Below are positions 42,720 through 51,438 of a stretch of DNA of 64,000 nt, in pieces (position 1 is the stretch's first letter; every line of letters begins with the position of its first letter). The position numbers and the translations under genes are program-made. The stretch is taken from assembly GCF_964253915.1 (NCBI RefSeq), contig NZ_CAXUSG020000005.1, positions 248,001-312,000 on the forward strand. The letters run 5' to 3'. This stretch comes from Metarhizobium sp964253915. GTDB lineage: Bacteria; Pseudomonadota; Alphaproteobacteria; Rhizobiales; Rhizobiaceae. The notes beneath the pieces are model-generated. The model did not search any database, was not told the origin of the DNA, and saw only the letters and a list, made by a program, of their open reading frames with translations.

Positions 42720-44879
42720 ATGGATCGAGTGATGGTGAACGGCCGACCTTGGCTGATGCGGGCAATGGTCTACGTCATGTGCCTGTTTGTCTGGTCAGCA
42801 TCCAGCCATGCCCAGCAGGAAAAGGATGCGTCGACTGCTCAGCCAGCGAACGTGCGGGAATTCCTGATCCTGCTCGACAAGCCGGACGTCCAGCAATGGC
42901 TCAAAAGTCAAACGACGGTTGCCGCTGCGCCAGATCCCGAGGCGAAGGCCGAGGCTGGCATCGCCGGCTTTTTCGCCTCTCGCCTGGCCGAGATCCGCAG
43001 CCGTGTCGGGCTGGTTGCCGACGGCGCGATGAACATTCGCGCAAGCATCGAAACCGCAGCAACGCGTCTGCGGGACGAATTGTCCGCCAATGGGCCGCTA
43101 CGGACAATATTGCAGCTTCTTTGCCTGCCGTTGTTTGCCTTCATCGGAGATCGGATGCTCTCGCGTCGCAGGCTTGCCTTGGGTGCTTCGGCACCGCAAC
43201 GACGCGACCCCGCAGGGCTGCCATCGGCCGCAGGCCTCGCAGGCTTCATCATCGGTGCTATCTTGCCCCTGGTGCTTTTCGGCTGGACCGACCTTCTCAA
43301 ACATGCCGCTGTCGTGATCGCGCTTGCGCTTGTTGGGATAAAGCTGGTGATTTTTGTCGGACGAGTCTGCGTAGGTGCGCTGGATGCAGAGCCTGTCGCC
43401 GAGGAACCGACGAGCGAAACATCCGAGGCGGACGAACGCGTACCGGCTTCGCATGCGATACGCCGCCATTGGTATGTCAGCATTGTCGGTCTGGTCAGCT
43501 ATTTCCTGATCGGCTGGAGCCTCATCGCGTTGGCTGAGCTTTTCGGCGTTGTGGGTGGCTCCATGCTCCTGCTGGTCTATGTGCTGGCATTCGGATTGTT
43601 CGCAATCGCCTTGTGGGCGTTGTGGTCCAGGCCGCAACCGCGGAAAGTCGGCGTGTGGGACGAGACCTGGACTTCAGGAATATGGAGCGCCGTCCTGGCG
43701 GCGCTGCTCTTTTTCTGGCTTGCAGGCCTGCATGCACTGCTCTGGATCGGACTAATGGCGATCGTGCTGCCATTCTTGCTTCCCTTGTCTTCGAGGGTTG
43801 TCCGGGCGCTCTTGAACGATTCGGTCCCGGAACGGCGTGCCCCGATGGCCCGGGTGGTTTTGGTCGATCGCGGGCTGCGTGCGATAATCGTCGCCCTGTC
43901 AGTTTGGTGGCTGGCGCATATTCTCGGCCTGGAAGCGACGAATATGGCATCCGGGCAGACCGTTCTCGATCGTGTCGGCCGGGGCGTTCTTCAAGGCGTG
44001 GTCGTCGCAATTGTGGCGGATCTCCTTTGGGCGTTCGCCAAGGCACAGATAGAGGCGCGGATGCAGGCAGGCTCGCCGGAAACCGTCCTGAGCGACGACG
44101 AGAAGAGCCGAGCGTCCCGTTTGAGAACCTTGCTGCCGATTTTGCGCAATGTGCTGGCAGCCGCCATCGGCATCGTTGCGATACTGATGGTCCTGGCGGG
44201 GCTAGGAATAGAGATTGCTCCACTGCTTGCCGGCGCAGGTGTCGTTGGTGTCGCCGTCGGTTTCGGTGCCCAGACCGTCGTGAAAGATGTCATCAGTGGC
44301 GTGTTCTATCTCTGGGATGATGCCTTCCGCATCGGCGAATATATCGAAAGCGGGAAGTTCAAGGGTGAGGTGGAGTCGTTCAGTCTGAGGTCTGTGAAAC
44401 TGCGCCATCACCGCGGTCCGTTGACCACCGTGCCATTCGGTGAACTGGGCGCAGTGCAGAACATGAGCCGCGATTGGGCCGTCACCAAATTCAACCTGCG
44501 TGTCGGTTACGACACCGACCTGGAGCAACTCCGCAAGGTTATCAAAAAGGTCGGGCAGGAGCTTGCGGAGATCCCAGAGTACAAGGACAATATCATCAGC
44601 CCCTTGAAGATGAAGGGCGTTGTCGATTTCGGAGAATATGCCATCGAGGTGCGTGTCGGCTTCACGACAAAGCCGGGAGAGCAGTTCATGATCCGGCGCC
44701 AGGCAATGACGATGATCCGGTCGGCGTTTCGGGAAAATGGCATTCATTTCGCCGTGCCGACGGTGCAGGTTTCCAATTCCGAGCATGGCGATGCAGCCGA
44801 TGCTGCGGTTGCTCAGGCGACACGCTTGCGTGAACAGCGCAAACAAGCGGAAATCATGGCGACGGGCGGCGGGGAGTAG
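42720..44879 (+). CDS. Large MscS-family mechanosensitive channel
   Basis: 719 aa from ATG 42720 (GAGGGG upstream; ATG 42702 also in frame). A signal-like N-terminus ending SSHAQQ is followed by a periplasmic helical domain, then about ten membrane helices. The MscS pore helix and upper beta domain are clear: GIEIAPLLAGAGVVGVAVGF, GAQTVVKDVISGVFYLWDDA, and SVKLRHHRGPLTTVPFGELG. Size and layout resemble E. coli YbiO, a channel opened by membrane tension. Probably co-transcribed with outer-membrane protein 2. No relevant gene follows for 258 bp. Confidence 0.9.
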   Translation: MDRVMVNGRPWLMRAMVYVMCLFVWSASSHAQQEKDASTAQPANVREFLILLDKPDVQQWLKSQTTVAAAPDPEAKAEAGIAGFFASRLAEIRSRVGLVADGAMNIRASIETAATRLRDELSANGPLRTILQLLCLPLFAFIGDRMLSRRRLALGASAPQRRDPAGLPSAAGLAGFIIGAILPLVLFGWTDLLKHAAVVIALALVGIKLVIFVGRVCVGALDAEPVAEEPTSETSEADERVPASHAIRRHWYVSIVGLVSYFLIGWSLIALAELFGVVGGSMLLLVYVLAFGLFAIALWALWSRPQPRKVGVWDETWTSGIWSAVLAALLFFWLAGLHALLWIGLMAIVLPFLLPLSSRVVRALLNDSVPERRAPMARVVLVDRGLRAIIVALSVWWLAHILGLEATNMASGQTVLDRVGRGVLQGVVVAIVADLLWAFAKAQIEARMQAGSPETVLSDDEKSRASRLRTLLPILRNVLAAAIGIVAILMVLAGLGIEIAPLLAGAGVVGVAVGFGAQTVVKDVISGVFYLWDDAFRIGEYIESGKFKGEVESFSLRSVKLRHHRGPLTTVPFGELGAVQNMSRDWAVTKFNLRVGYDTDLEQLRKVIKKVGQELAEIPEYKDNIISPLKMKGVVDFGEYAIEVRVGFTTKPGEQFMIRRQAMTMIRSAFRENGIHFAVPTVQVSNSEHGDAADAAVAQATRLREQRKQAEIMATGGGE

Positions 44880-45137
44880 GCATCGAAAATGCCACTCACC
44901 GCGTTTTTCATGTGCGAGGAGTGGCTCATCTGCCTCTGCATTCGCTGTAGACCTCCCGAAAATCCCGCGCATTTCCGGCTAAATGTGCGTCCGCCTAGCT
45001 ACGCCGTTGGCAATTCCACCGTCTGGTGAATGGTAGGAAGGTGACTATCGGCGATGGCGAAGGTCCTCGGCGGCGCTTGCAATCCGGGGCCAAAAAGAGC
45101 AAAGCAGCAACCACGCATTCAACGGAGGAGCGTCTTG

Positions 45138-46034
45138 ATGTCAGCTTCGGCGTCCAGCCTGCGGGCGGTGGATCATCTCGTATTGCCCACGGCGAGCCTC
45201 GGTCTTGCCAGAAATCGCCTGACGCAACTTGGTTTTACTGTCGCAACCGACGCCCGTCATCCTTTCGGAACGGAGAATGCCTGCGTCTACCTGGCCGATT
45301 CGACCTATCTCGAACCGCTCGCCGTTGCAGATGTCGATGAGTGCGTTGCTGCGGCGAAGGCAGGCAATGTTTTCGTCGCACGCGACCAGGCATTTCGCTT
45401 TCGCCGGGGTCAGGAGGGATTTTCCGGCATCGCGCTTGCAAGCAGCGATGCGCAGCGTGACGACCAATTCTATCGCGAAGCCGGATTGTCCGGTGGACCG
45501 TTGCTAACGTTTTCGCGGCCGGTGACGATGCCGGACGGAACGAGCCTGGTTGCGTCGTTCCTCCTGGCCTTTGCAGCCGACCTGCGTTCGCCCGATTTCA
45601 CCTTTTTCACCTGTGAGCGCAAGAACCCGCTCCCTGCCGACCGGTCCGCGCTGGAAGCGCATCCGAACGGTGTGTGCGGACTTTCTGAACTGGTATTTTC
45701 CGAGCCGGGACCGGCAGATTTTTCCAGTTTTCTGCATTACATCGTTTCCGGTGAAACGGCTGTCGCGAGCGAAAGTGCCGTATCCGTCGATGCGGCCAAT
45801 GTGCGTCTTACAGTTCTCGACCCGAAGGCTACCGAGGAGCGCCTTGGCTTGCGAACCTCGACCCACTCGCGCGGCTTGCGCGGGCAGGCCATTGTTTTCC
45901 GCACCCGGAACCTCGATGCGGCGCATCGGGTGCTGAGTGCCAATGCCATCGCGTTCACCGTCAGGGATGACAGGCTTATCGTGCCGCCAGCTCCGGGCCA
46001 GGGCGCCGTTTTCGTATTTGAGGACATATCATGA
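45138..46034 (+). CDS. VOC family protein (glyoxalase-like domain)
   Basis: 298 aa from ATG 45138 with GGAGGAG upstream. Two vicinal-oxygen-chelate repeats: the first with LRAVDHLVLPTASLGLARNRL and GFTVATDARHPFGTENACVYL (about 8-55), the second in the C-terminal half. The enzyme activity cannot be told from sequence. Its stop overlaps the kdsA start (ATGA), so the two are coupled, a pairing I recall from other rhizobia. Confidence 0.82.
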   Translation: MSASASSLRAVDHLVLPTASLGLARNRLTQLGFTVATDARHPFGTENACVYLADSTYLEPLAVADVDECVAAAKAGNVFVARDQAFRFRRGQEGFSGIALASSDAQRDDQFYREAGLSGGPLLTFSRPVTMPDGTSLVASFLLAFAADLRSPDFTFFTCERKNPLPADRSALEAHPNGVCGLSELVFSEPGPADFSSFLHYIVSGETAVASESAVSVDAANVRLTVLDPKATEERLGLRTSTHSRGLRGQAIVFRTRNLDAAHRVLSANAIAFTVRDDRLIVPPAPGQGAVFVFEDIS

Positions 46035-46882
46035 CTGCAGTAACCACCAATTCCAGCGTCGTCGTCGGAGAAGGCAACGGCAAGGTTACCTTCTCCAACA
46101 GCGCGCGGCTGTCTCTGATCGCCGGTCCATGCCAGATGGAAAGCCGCGACCACGCCTTCATGGTGGCCGGTCGGCTGACGGAAATCTGCAAAACGCTCGG
46201 CCTCGGCCTCGTCTACAAGTCGTCATTCGACAAGGCGAACCGCACCTCGCTGTCCGCCGAACGTGGTATCGGCCTGGAAAAGGCGATGGAGGTTTTTGCC
46301 GATCTGAAGCGCGAATACGGCTTTCCTGTTATCACCGACGTTCACACGGAGGAACATTGCGCCCTCGTGGCCCCGGTGGTCGACGTGCTGCAGATCCCGG
46401 CCTTCCTGTCGCGGCAGACCGATCTTCTGGTCGCCGCCGCGAAGACCGGCCGGGCCGTCAACGTCAAGAAGGGCCAGTTCCTGGCGCCTTGGGACATGAA
46501 GAACGTCCTCAACAAGCTGAACGCCAGCGGCAATGCCAATATCCTGCTGTGCGAGCGCGGCGCTTCCTTCGGCTACAATACGCTGGTTTCCGACATGCGC
46601 TCGTTGCCGATCATGGCCTCGATGGGCGCGCCTGTTGTCTTCGATGCGACGCATTCGGTTCAGCAGCCGGGCGGCCAGGGCGGCTCGTCGGGCGGCCAGC
46701 GCGAGTTCGTCGAGACGCTGGCACGGGCGGCCGTTGCCGTCGGTGTCGCCGGCGTGTTCATCGAAACCCATGAAGATCCCGACAATGCGCCCTCGGACGG
46801 CCCGAACATGATCAAGCTCGATGACCTGCCGCGGCTTCTCGAAAAGCTGCTGGCTTTCGATGCGGTGTCGAAGTCGGCCTGA
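46031..46882 (+). CDS. kdsA: 3-deoxy-8-phosphooctulonate (KDO-8-P) synthase
   Basis: Condenses arabinose 5-phosphate and PEP to KDO-8-phosphate for the inner core of LPS. 283 aa TIM-barrel enzyme. Signature segments are LIAGPCQMESRDHA, YKSSFDKANRTS, GQFLAPWDMKNV, CERGASFGYNTLVSDMR and the C-terminal IETHEDPDNAPSDGPNM. A cysteine at the metal site (GPCQ) suggests the metal-dependent class. Enolase follows after 199 bp. Confidence 0.97.
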   Translation: MTAVTTNSSVVVGEGNGKVTFSNSARLSLIAGPCQMESRDHAFMVAGRLTEICKTLGLGLVYKSSFDKANRTSLSAERGIGLEKAMEVFADLKREYGFPVITDVHTEEHCALVAPVVDVLQIPAFLSRQTDLLVAAAKTGRAVNVKKGQFLAPWDMKNVLNKLNASGNANILLCERGASFGYNTLVSDMRSLPIMASMGAPVVFDATHSVQQPGGQGGSSGGQREFVETLARAAVAVGVAGVFIETHEDPDNAPSDGPNMIKLDDLPRLLEKLLAFDAVSKSA

Positions 46883-47081
46883 CGGCGGTTGACCTCTGTC
46901 GGCGCGGCTGTTTTCGACAGGAAAAGGCCGCCCGGCACCCCGCGTCAAAGGACTGACATGAAGGTGTAATAGGCAGGTCCGACAGGCTATCCGGTGACGC
47001 ATGCACGCCATTGTAATTTGCGCCACATCGTCTAAGACAGCATTTCAAACGATTTTATCACCCCCTAGGCAGGAAAAAACC

Positions 47082-48356
47082 ATGACGGCAATTACCGATA
47101 TCGTCGCTCGCGAAATCCTCGACAGCCGTGGCAATCCCACGGTCGAAGTCGACGTTCATCTCGAAGATGGCAGCATGGGCCGTGCGGCCGTGCCGTCGGG
47201 CGCTTCCACCGGTGCGCATGAAGCGGTCGAGCTGCGTGACGGCGGCAAGCGTTATCACGGCAAGGGTGTCGAAAAGGCTGTCGACGCGGTCAACACCGAA
47301 GTCTTCGATGCCATCGGCGGTCTCGATGCCGAAAACCAGATCCAGATCGACAAGCTGATGATCGAGCTGGACGGCACGCCGAACAAGTCGCGTCTCGGCG
47401 CCAACGCCATCCTCGGCGTTTCGCTTGCCATTGCCAAGGCCGCAGCCCAGTCCTCGGGCCTGCCGCTCTATCGTTACGTCGGCGGTCCGAACGCCCATGT
47501 CCTGCCGGTGCCGATGATGAACATCATCAATGGCGGCGCGCATGCCGACAACCCGATCGATTTCCAGGAATTCATGATCATGCCGGTCGGCGCCGAGACG
47601 CTGGCCGATGCCGTGCGCATGGGTTCGGAAGTCTTCCATGTTCTCAAGAAGGAACTGTCGGCACAGGGCCACAACACCAATGTCGGCGACGAAGGCGGTT
47701 TCGCTCCGGGCCTGAAGAGCGCCCCTGATGCCCTCGACTTCATCATGAAGTCTATCGAGAAAGCCGGCTACACGCCGGGCGACGACATGATGCTGGCGCT
47801 CGATTGCGCCTCGACGGAATTCTTCAAGGACGGCAAGTACGTGCTGGAAGGCGAAGGCCGCACGCTCGAATCAGGCGCCATGGCGGAATATCTCGCCGAA
47901 CTCGCCGCCAAGTACCCGATCATCTCCATCGAAGACGGCATGGCCGAAGACGACTGGGAAGGTTGGAAGACGCTCACCGACCTGATCGGCAAGTCCTGCC
48001 AGCTCGTCGGCGACGACCTGTTCGTCACCAACTCGGCGCGCCTGCGCGACGGCATCAAGATGGGTGTCGCCAACTCGATCCTCGTCAAGGTCAACCAGAT
48101 CGGTTCGCTGTCGGAAACGCTCGATGCCGTCGAAACCGCCCACAAGGCCGGCTACACCGCCGTCATGTCGCACCGCTCCGGCGAGACCGAGGATTCGACG
48201 ATCGCCGATCTTTCGGTCGCTACCAACTGCGGCCAGATCAAGACCGGCTCGCTGTCGCGCTCCGACCGTCTTGCCAAGTACAACCAGCTGATCCGCATCG
48301 AGGAAGGTCTCGGCCCGCAGGCCGTCTACGCCGGCCGGTCGATCCTGCGCGGCTGA
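47082..48356 (+). CDS. eno: Enolase
   Basis: Converts 2-phosphoglycerate to PEP. 424 aa from ATG 47082 with AGGA upstream; the open frame back to 47001 is not homologous. Key segments are REILDSRGNPTVEVDVHLED, SGASTGAHEAVELRDG, the metal ligands in EDGMAEDDW, and the catalytic lysines in LVKVNQIGSLSETL and the SHRSGETEDSTIADL loop. A strong terminator follows. Confidence 0.98.
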   Translation: MTAITDIVAREILDSRGNPTVEVDVHLEDGSMGRAAVPSGASTGAHEAVELRDGGKRYHGKGVEKAVDAVNTEVFDAIGGLDAENQIQIDKLMIELDGTPNKSRLGANAILGVSLAIAKAAAQSSGLPLYRYVGGPNAHVLPVPMMNIINGGAHADNPIDFQEFMIMPVGAETLADAVRMGSEVFHVLKKELSAQGHNTNVGDEGGFAPGLKSAPDALDFIMKSIEKAGYTPGDDMMLALDCASTEFFKDGKYVLEGEGRTLESGAMAEYLAELAAKYPIISIEDGMAEDDWEGWKTLTDLIGKSCQLVGDDLFVTNSARLRDGIKMGVANSILVKVNQIGSLSETLDAVETAHKAGYTAVMSHRSGETEDSTIADLSVATNCGQIKTGSLSRSDRLAKYNQLIRIEEGLGPQAVYAGRSILRG

Positions 48357-48384
48357 TCGCTGCCATCACAGATGGTTTTTTCCG

Positions 48385-48416
48385 AACCCGCGGCGGCAAC
48401 GCCGCGGGTTTTCTTT
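48385..48416 (+). terminator. Rho-independent terminator of eno
   Basis: A 10-bp perfect GC-rich stem (48385-48394 with 48401-48410) and a 6-base loop, followed by TTCTTTTG. Confidence 0.88.
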
Positions 48417-48502
48417 TGCGGCGCGCAAACACGGTCAACGGACGGTTAATCTCTCTGCGCTAATTTTCTGCTCAGTGTATTGCGTATCAGAGCTTCGCAT
48501 AA

Positions 48503-48820
48503 ATGTGGACAAAACATCATAAGAAACGGAAACTCGGCCGTCTCATTCTGCCTGCGATTGCCGTCGCTTTCGTTTCCTACTTCAGCTATCATTCTGTCCA
48601 CGGCGATTTCGGCCTGATTGCCGCCGAGGCTTTTGAGAAAAAGCGCGTCGAACTCGATGGTGAGCTGAAGAAGCTGACGGCCGCGCGTGAGTCGCTGGAG
48701 CGACAGGTTTCCCTGATGAGTGATGGTTCTCTCGAGAAGGATATTCTCGACGAGAAGGCGCGTTACGCGCTGAATGTGTCGCGCAGCGACGAAATCGTGA
48801 TTTTCAACACGGAATTCTAA
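48503..48820 (+). CDS. FtsB/DivIC-type septum formation initiator
   Basis: 105-aa bitopic membrane protein. A short basic cytoplasmic tail is followed by one membrane helix (LGRLILPAIAVAFVSYFSYH, about 11-30), a coiled coil (about 40-72) and a small C-terminal domain (LEKDILDEKARYALNVSRSDEIVIF). This layout is that of FtsB, which with FtsL and FtsQ activates septal peptidoglycan synthesis. Its place between eno and pdhA is conserved in alphaproteobacteria. Confidence 0.88.
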   Translation: MWTKHHKKRKLGRLILPAIAVAFVSYFSYHSVHGDFGLIAAEAFEKKRVELDGELKKLTAARESLERQVSLMSDGSLEKDILDEKARYALNVSRSDEIVIFNTEF

Positions 48821-48840
48821 TTAACCGAAAATCGGTTAAT
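48820..48840. terminator. Inverted repeat after the ftsB-like gene
   Basis: ATTAACCG (48820-48827) pairs with CGGTTAAT (48833-48840) around AAAAT, starting at the last base of the stop codon. It is AT-rich and followed by AT-rich DNA. It may be a weak terminator or an operator upstream of pdhA. Confidence 0.4.
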
Positions 48841-48973
48841 ATGAAATAATTATTTAATTTCAGATGTTTACCAAGAATGTTAGCCATGCATTTCTAGCAT
48901 TGCTGTGGCGTGCAAACTTGCCTATGGTGTGTGCACGCTTTTGAAACATAATCGAAACATCAGGGAGGGATGA

Positions 48974-50020
48974 ATGGCGCCGAGAAAAACCGCGTCCGTA
49001 TCCGGCCGTAAGACGACGGCAAAGCCTGCCAAAAAGGATTTCACGGGTGGCACGATTGCGGAATTCGACCGCGATCAGGAACTCGCTGCCTATCGTGAGA
49101 TGCTGCTCATCCGCCGTTTCGAGGAAAAAGCCGGCCAGCTCTATGGCATGGGCTTCATCGGCGGCTTCTGTCACCTTTACATTGGCCAGGAAGCTGTCGT
49201 CGTCGGCATGCAGATGGCGCTGAAGGATGGCGACCAGGTCATCACCGGTTATCGCGACCACGGCCACATGCTGGCGACCGGCATGACCGCGCGTGGCGTC
49301 ATGGCCGAGCTGACCGGCCGCCGGGGTGGTTACTCCCGGGGCAAGGGCGGCTCCATGCATATGTTCTCCAAGGAGAAGAATTTTTACGGCGGCCACGGCA
49401 TCGTCGGTGCGCAGGTGTCGCTCGGCACCGGTCTGGCCTTCGCCAACAAATACCGCGGCAATGACAACGTCTCGCTCGCCTATTTCGGCGACGGCGCGGC
49501 CAACCAGGGCCAGGTCTACGAAAGCTTCAACATGGCGGCCCTCTGGAAGCTGCCCTGCATCTACATCATCGAGAACAACCGCTACGCCATGGGCACCTCT
49601 GTTGCCCGCGCTTCGGCCGGCGTCGATTTCTCGCAGCGCGGTTCGGCGATCGGCATTCCCGGTTTCCAGGTCGACGGCATGGATGTTCGCGCCGTGAAGG
49701 CTGCGGGTGACGAGGCGGTCGAGCATTGCCGTTCCGGCAAGGGTCCGATCATTCTCGAAATGCAGACCTACCGCTATCGCGGTCACTCGATGTCCGACCC
49801 GGCGAAGTATCGCTCGAAGGACGAAGTGCAGAAGATGCGCTCCGAGCACGATCCGATCGAGCAGGTGCGCGCCCGTTTGATCGAGAAGGGCTGGGCCAGC
49901 GAGGACGATCTGAAGGCCATCGACAAGGATGTCCGCGACATCGTTGCCGACAGCGCCGATTTTGCCCAGGCCGATCCGGAGCCGGATGTATCCGAGCTCT
50001 ACACCGACATTCTCATCTGA
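48974..50020 (+). CDS. pdhA: Pyruvate dehydrogenase E1 component, alpha subunit
   Basis: 348-aa TPP-dependent subunit that decarboxylates pyruvate. The TPP motif GDGAANQGQVYESFNMAAL runs through to ENN, and the phosphorylation-loop-like YRYRGHSMSDPAKYRS is present. The Lys/Ala-rich N-terminus (first 30 residues) is typical of rhizobial PdhA. ATG 48974 follows GGGAGGG. First gene of the pdhA-pdhB-pdhC operon; the 153-bp gap before it contains an AT-rich segment and an inverted repeat. Confidence 0.96.
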   Translation: MAPRKTASVSGRKTTAKPAKKDFTGGTIAEFDRDQELAAYREMLLIRRFEEKAGQLYGMGFIGGFCHLYIGQEAVVVGMQMALKDGDQVITGYRDHGHMLATGMTARGVMAELTGRRGGYSRGKGGSMHMFSKEKNFYGGHGIVGAQVSLGTGLAFANKYRGNDNVSLAYFGDGAANQGQVYESFNMAALWKLPCIYIIENNRYAMGTSVARASAGVDFSQRGSAIGIPGFQVDGMDVRAVKAAGDEAVEHCRSGKGPIILEMQTYRYRGHSMSDPAKYRSKDEVQKMRSEHDPIEQVRARLIEKGWASEDDLKAIDKDVRDIVADSADFAQADPEPDVSELYTDILI

Positions 50021-50035
50021 TCGGGAGGGAAGACC

Positions 50036-51424
50036 ATGCCCATCGAAATTCTGATGCCCGCACTCTCCCCGACGATGGAAGAGGGCACGCTGTCCAAGTG
50101 GCTCAAGAAGGAAGGCGACAAGGTGTCTTCCGGTGATGTGATCGCCGAGATCGAGACCGACAAGGCGACCATGGAAGTGGAAGCCGTCGACGAAGGCGTG
50201 ATCGGCAAGCTTTTGATCGCCGCCGGCACGGAAGCCGTCAAGGTCAACACCGCGATTGCCGTGCTTCTGCAGGATGGCGAAAGCGCCGCCGACATCGGCT
50301 CCGCCAAGCCGGCGCCCAAGGCGGAAGAGGCGGCACCTGCTGCGGTGAAGGCTGAAGAGCCCGCCAAGCAGGCGGCTGCTCCGGTTCCGGCTGCACCGAA
50401 GAGCGAGACGCCCGCCGATCCGGCGATCCCGGCCGGCACTGAAATGGTGACGATGACGGTGCGTGAAGCGCTGCGCGACGCCATGGCCGAAGAAATGCGC
50501 GCCAACGACGACGTGTTCGTCATGGGTGAAGAAGTCGCCGAATACCAGGGCGCCTACAAGATCACCCAAGGCCTGCTGCAGGAATTCGGTCCCCGCCGCG
50601 TCGTCGATACGCCGATCACCGAGCATGGTTTTGCCGGCGTCGGCGTTGGCGCTGCCATGGCCGGCCTGCGTCCGATCGTCGAGTTCATGACCTTCAACTT
50701 CGCCATGCAGGCGATCGACCAGATCATCAACTCCGCTGCCAAGACGCTCTACATGTCCGGTGGCCAGATGGGCGCGCCGATCGTCTTCCGTGGTCCGAAC
50801 GGTGCGGCTGCGCGCGTTGCCGCCCAGCACAGCCAGGATTATGCCGCCTGGTACAGCCATATCCCGGGCCTCAAAGTCGTCATGCCCTACACGGCAGCCG
50901 ACGCCAAGGGTCTGCTCAAGGCCGCCATCCGCGATCCGAACCCGATTATCTTCCTCGAAAACGAAATCCTTTACGGTCACAGCTTCGAAGTGCCGAAGCT
51001 TGACGATTTCGTGCTGCCGATCGGCAAGGCGCGCATTCACAGGACCGGCAAGGACGCCACCATCGTTTCCTTCGGCATCGGCATGACCTATGCGATCAAG
51101 GCCGCCGACGAACTGGCCAAGCTCGGCATCGACGTCGAGATCATCGACCTGCGCACCATCCGTCCGATGGATCTGCCGACGGTGATCGAATCGGTGAAGA
51201 AGACCGGCCGCCTCGTTACCGTCGAGGAAGGGTATCCGCAGTCGTCGGTCGGCACCGAAATCGCCACGCGCGTCATGCAGCAGGCCTTCGATTATCTCGA
51301 TGCGCCGATCCTGACGATCGCCGGCAAGGATGTGCCGATGCCTTACGCCGCCAACCTCGAAAAGCTGGCGCTGCCGAATGTCGGTGAAGTCATCGAGGCG
51401 GTGAAGACCGTCTGCTACAAATAA
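50036..51424 (+). CDS. pdhB: Pyruvate dehydrogenase E1 component, beta subunit, with N-terminal lipoyl domain
   Basis: 462 aa. Residues 1-78 form a lipoyl domain with the acceptor Lys43 in ETDKATMEVEA, followed by an Ala/Pro/Glu-rich linker (about 85-135) and the E1-beta catalytic domain (VTMTVREALRDAMAEEMRAN onward). Most E1-beta subunits lack a lipoyl domain; this fusion is known in rhizobia and Zymomonas. ATG 50036 is 15 bases after the pdhA stop. A 53-base stretch of its lipoyl domain is identical to pdhC. Confidence 0.96.
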   Translation: MPIEILMPALSPTMEEGTLSKWLKKEGDKVSSGDVIAEIETDKATMEVEAVDEGVIGKLLIAAGTEAVKVNTAIAVLLQDGESAADIGSAKPAPKAEEAAPAAVKAEEPAKQAAAPVPAAPKSETPADPAIPAGTEMVTMTVREALRDAMAEEMRANDDVFVMGEEVAEYQGAYKITQGLLQEFGPRRVVDTPITEHGFAGVGVGAAMAGLRPIVEFMTFNFAMQAIDQIINSAAKTLYMSGGQMGAPIVFRGPNGAAARVAAQHSQDYAAWYSHIPGLKVVMPYTAADAKGLLKAAIRDPNPIIFLENEILYGHSFEVPKLDDFVLPIGKARIHRTGKDATIVSFGIGMTYAIKAADELAKLGIDVEIIDLRTIRPMDLPTVIESVKKTGRLVTVEEGYPQSSVGTEIATRVMQQAFDYLDAPILTIAGKDVPMPYAANLEKLALPNVGEVIEAVKTVCYK

Positions 51425-51438
51425 GGGAGGGTTTTTCG

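Noticed and set aside
34878..44879. Cluster as a prophage or integrative element
   Set aside because: No integrase, transposase, tRNA target or direct repeats at the edges were seen; the genes look like ordinary envelope functions.
48860..51040. 726-codon open frame antisense to pdhA and pdhB
   Set aside because: Same shadow effect of GC-rich codons; His/Asp/Gly/Arg-rich translation with no domain.
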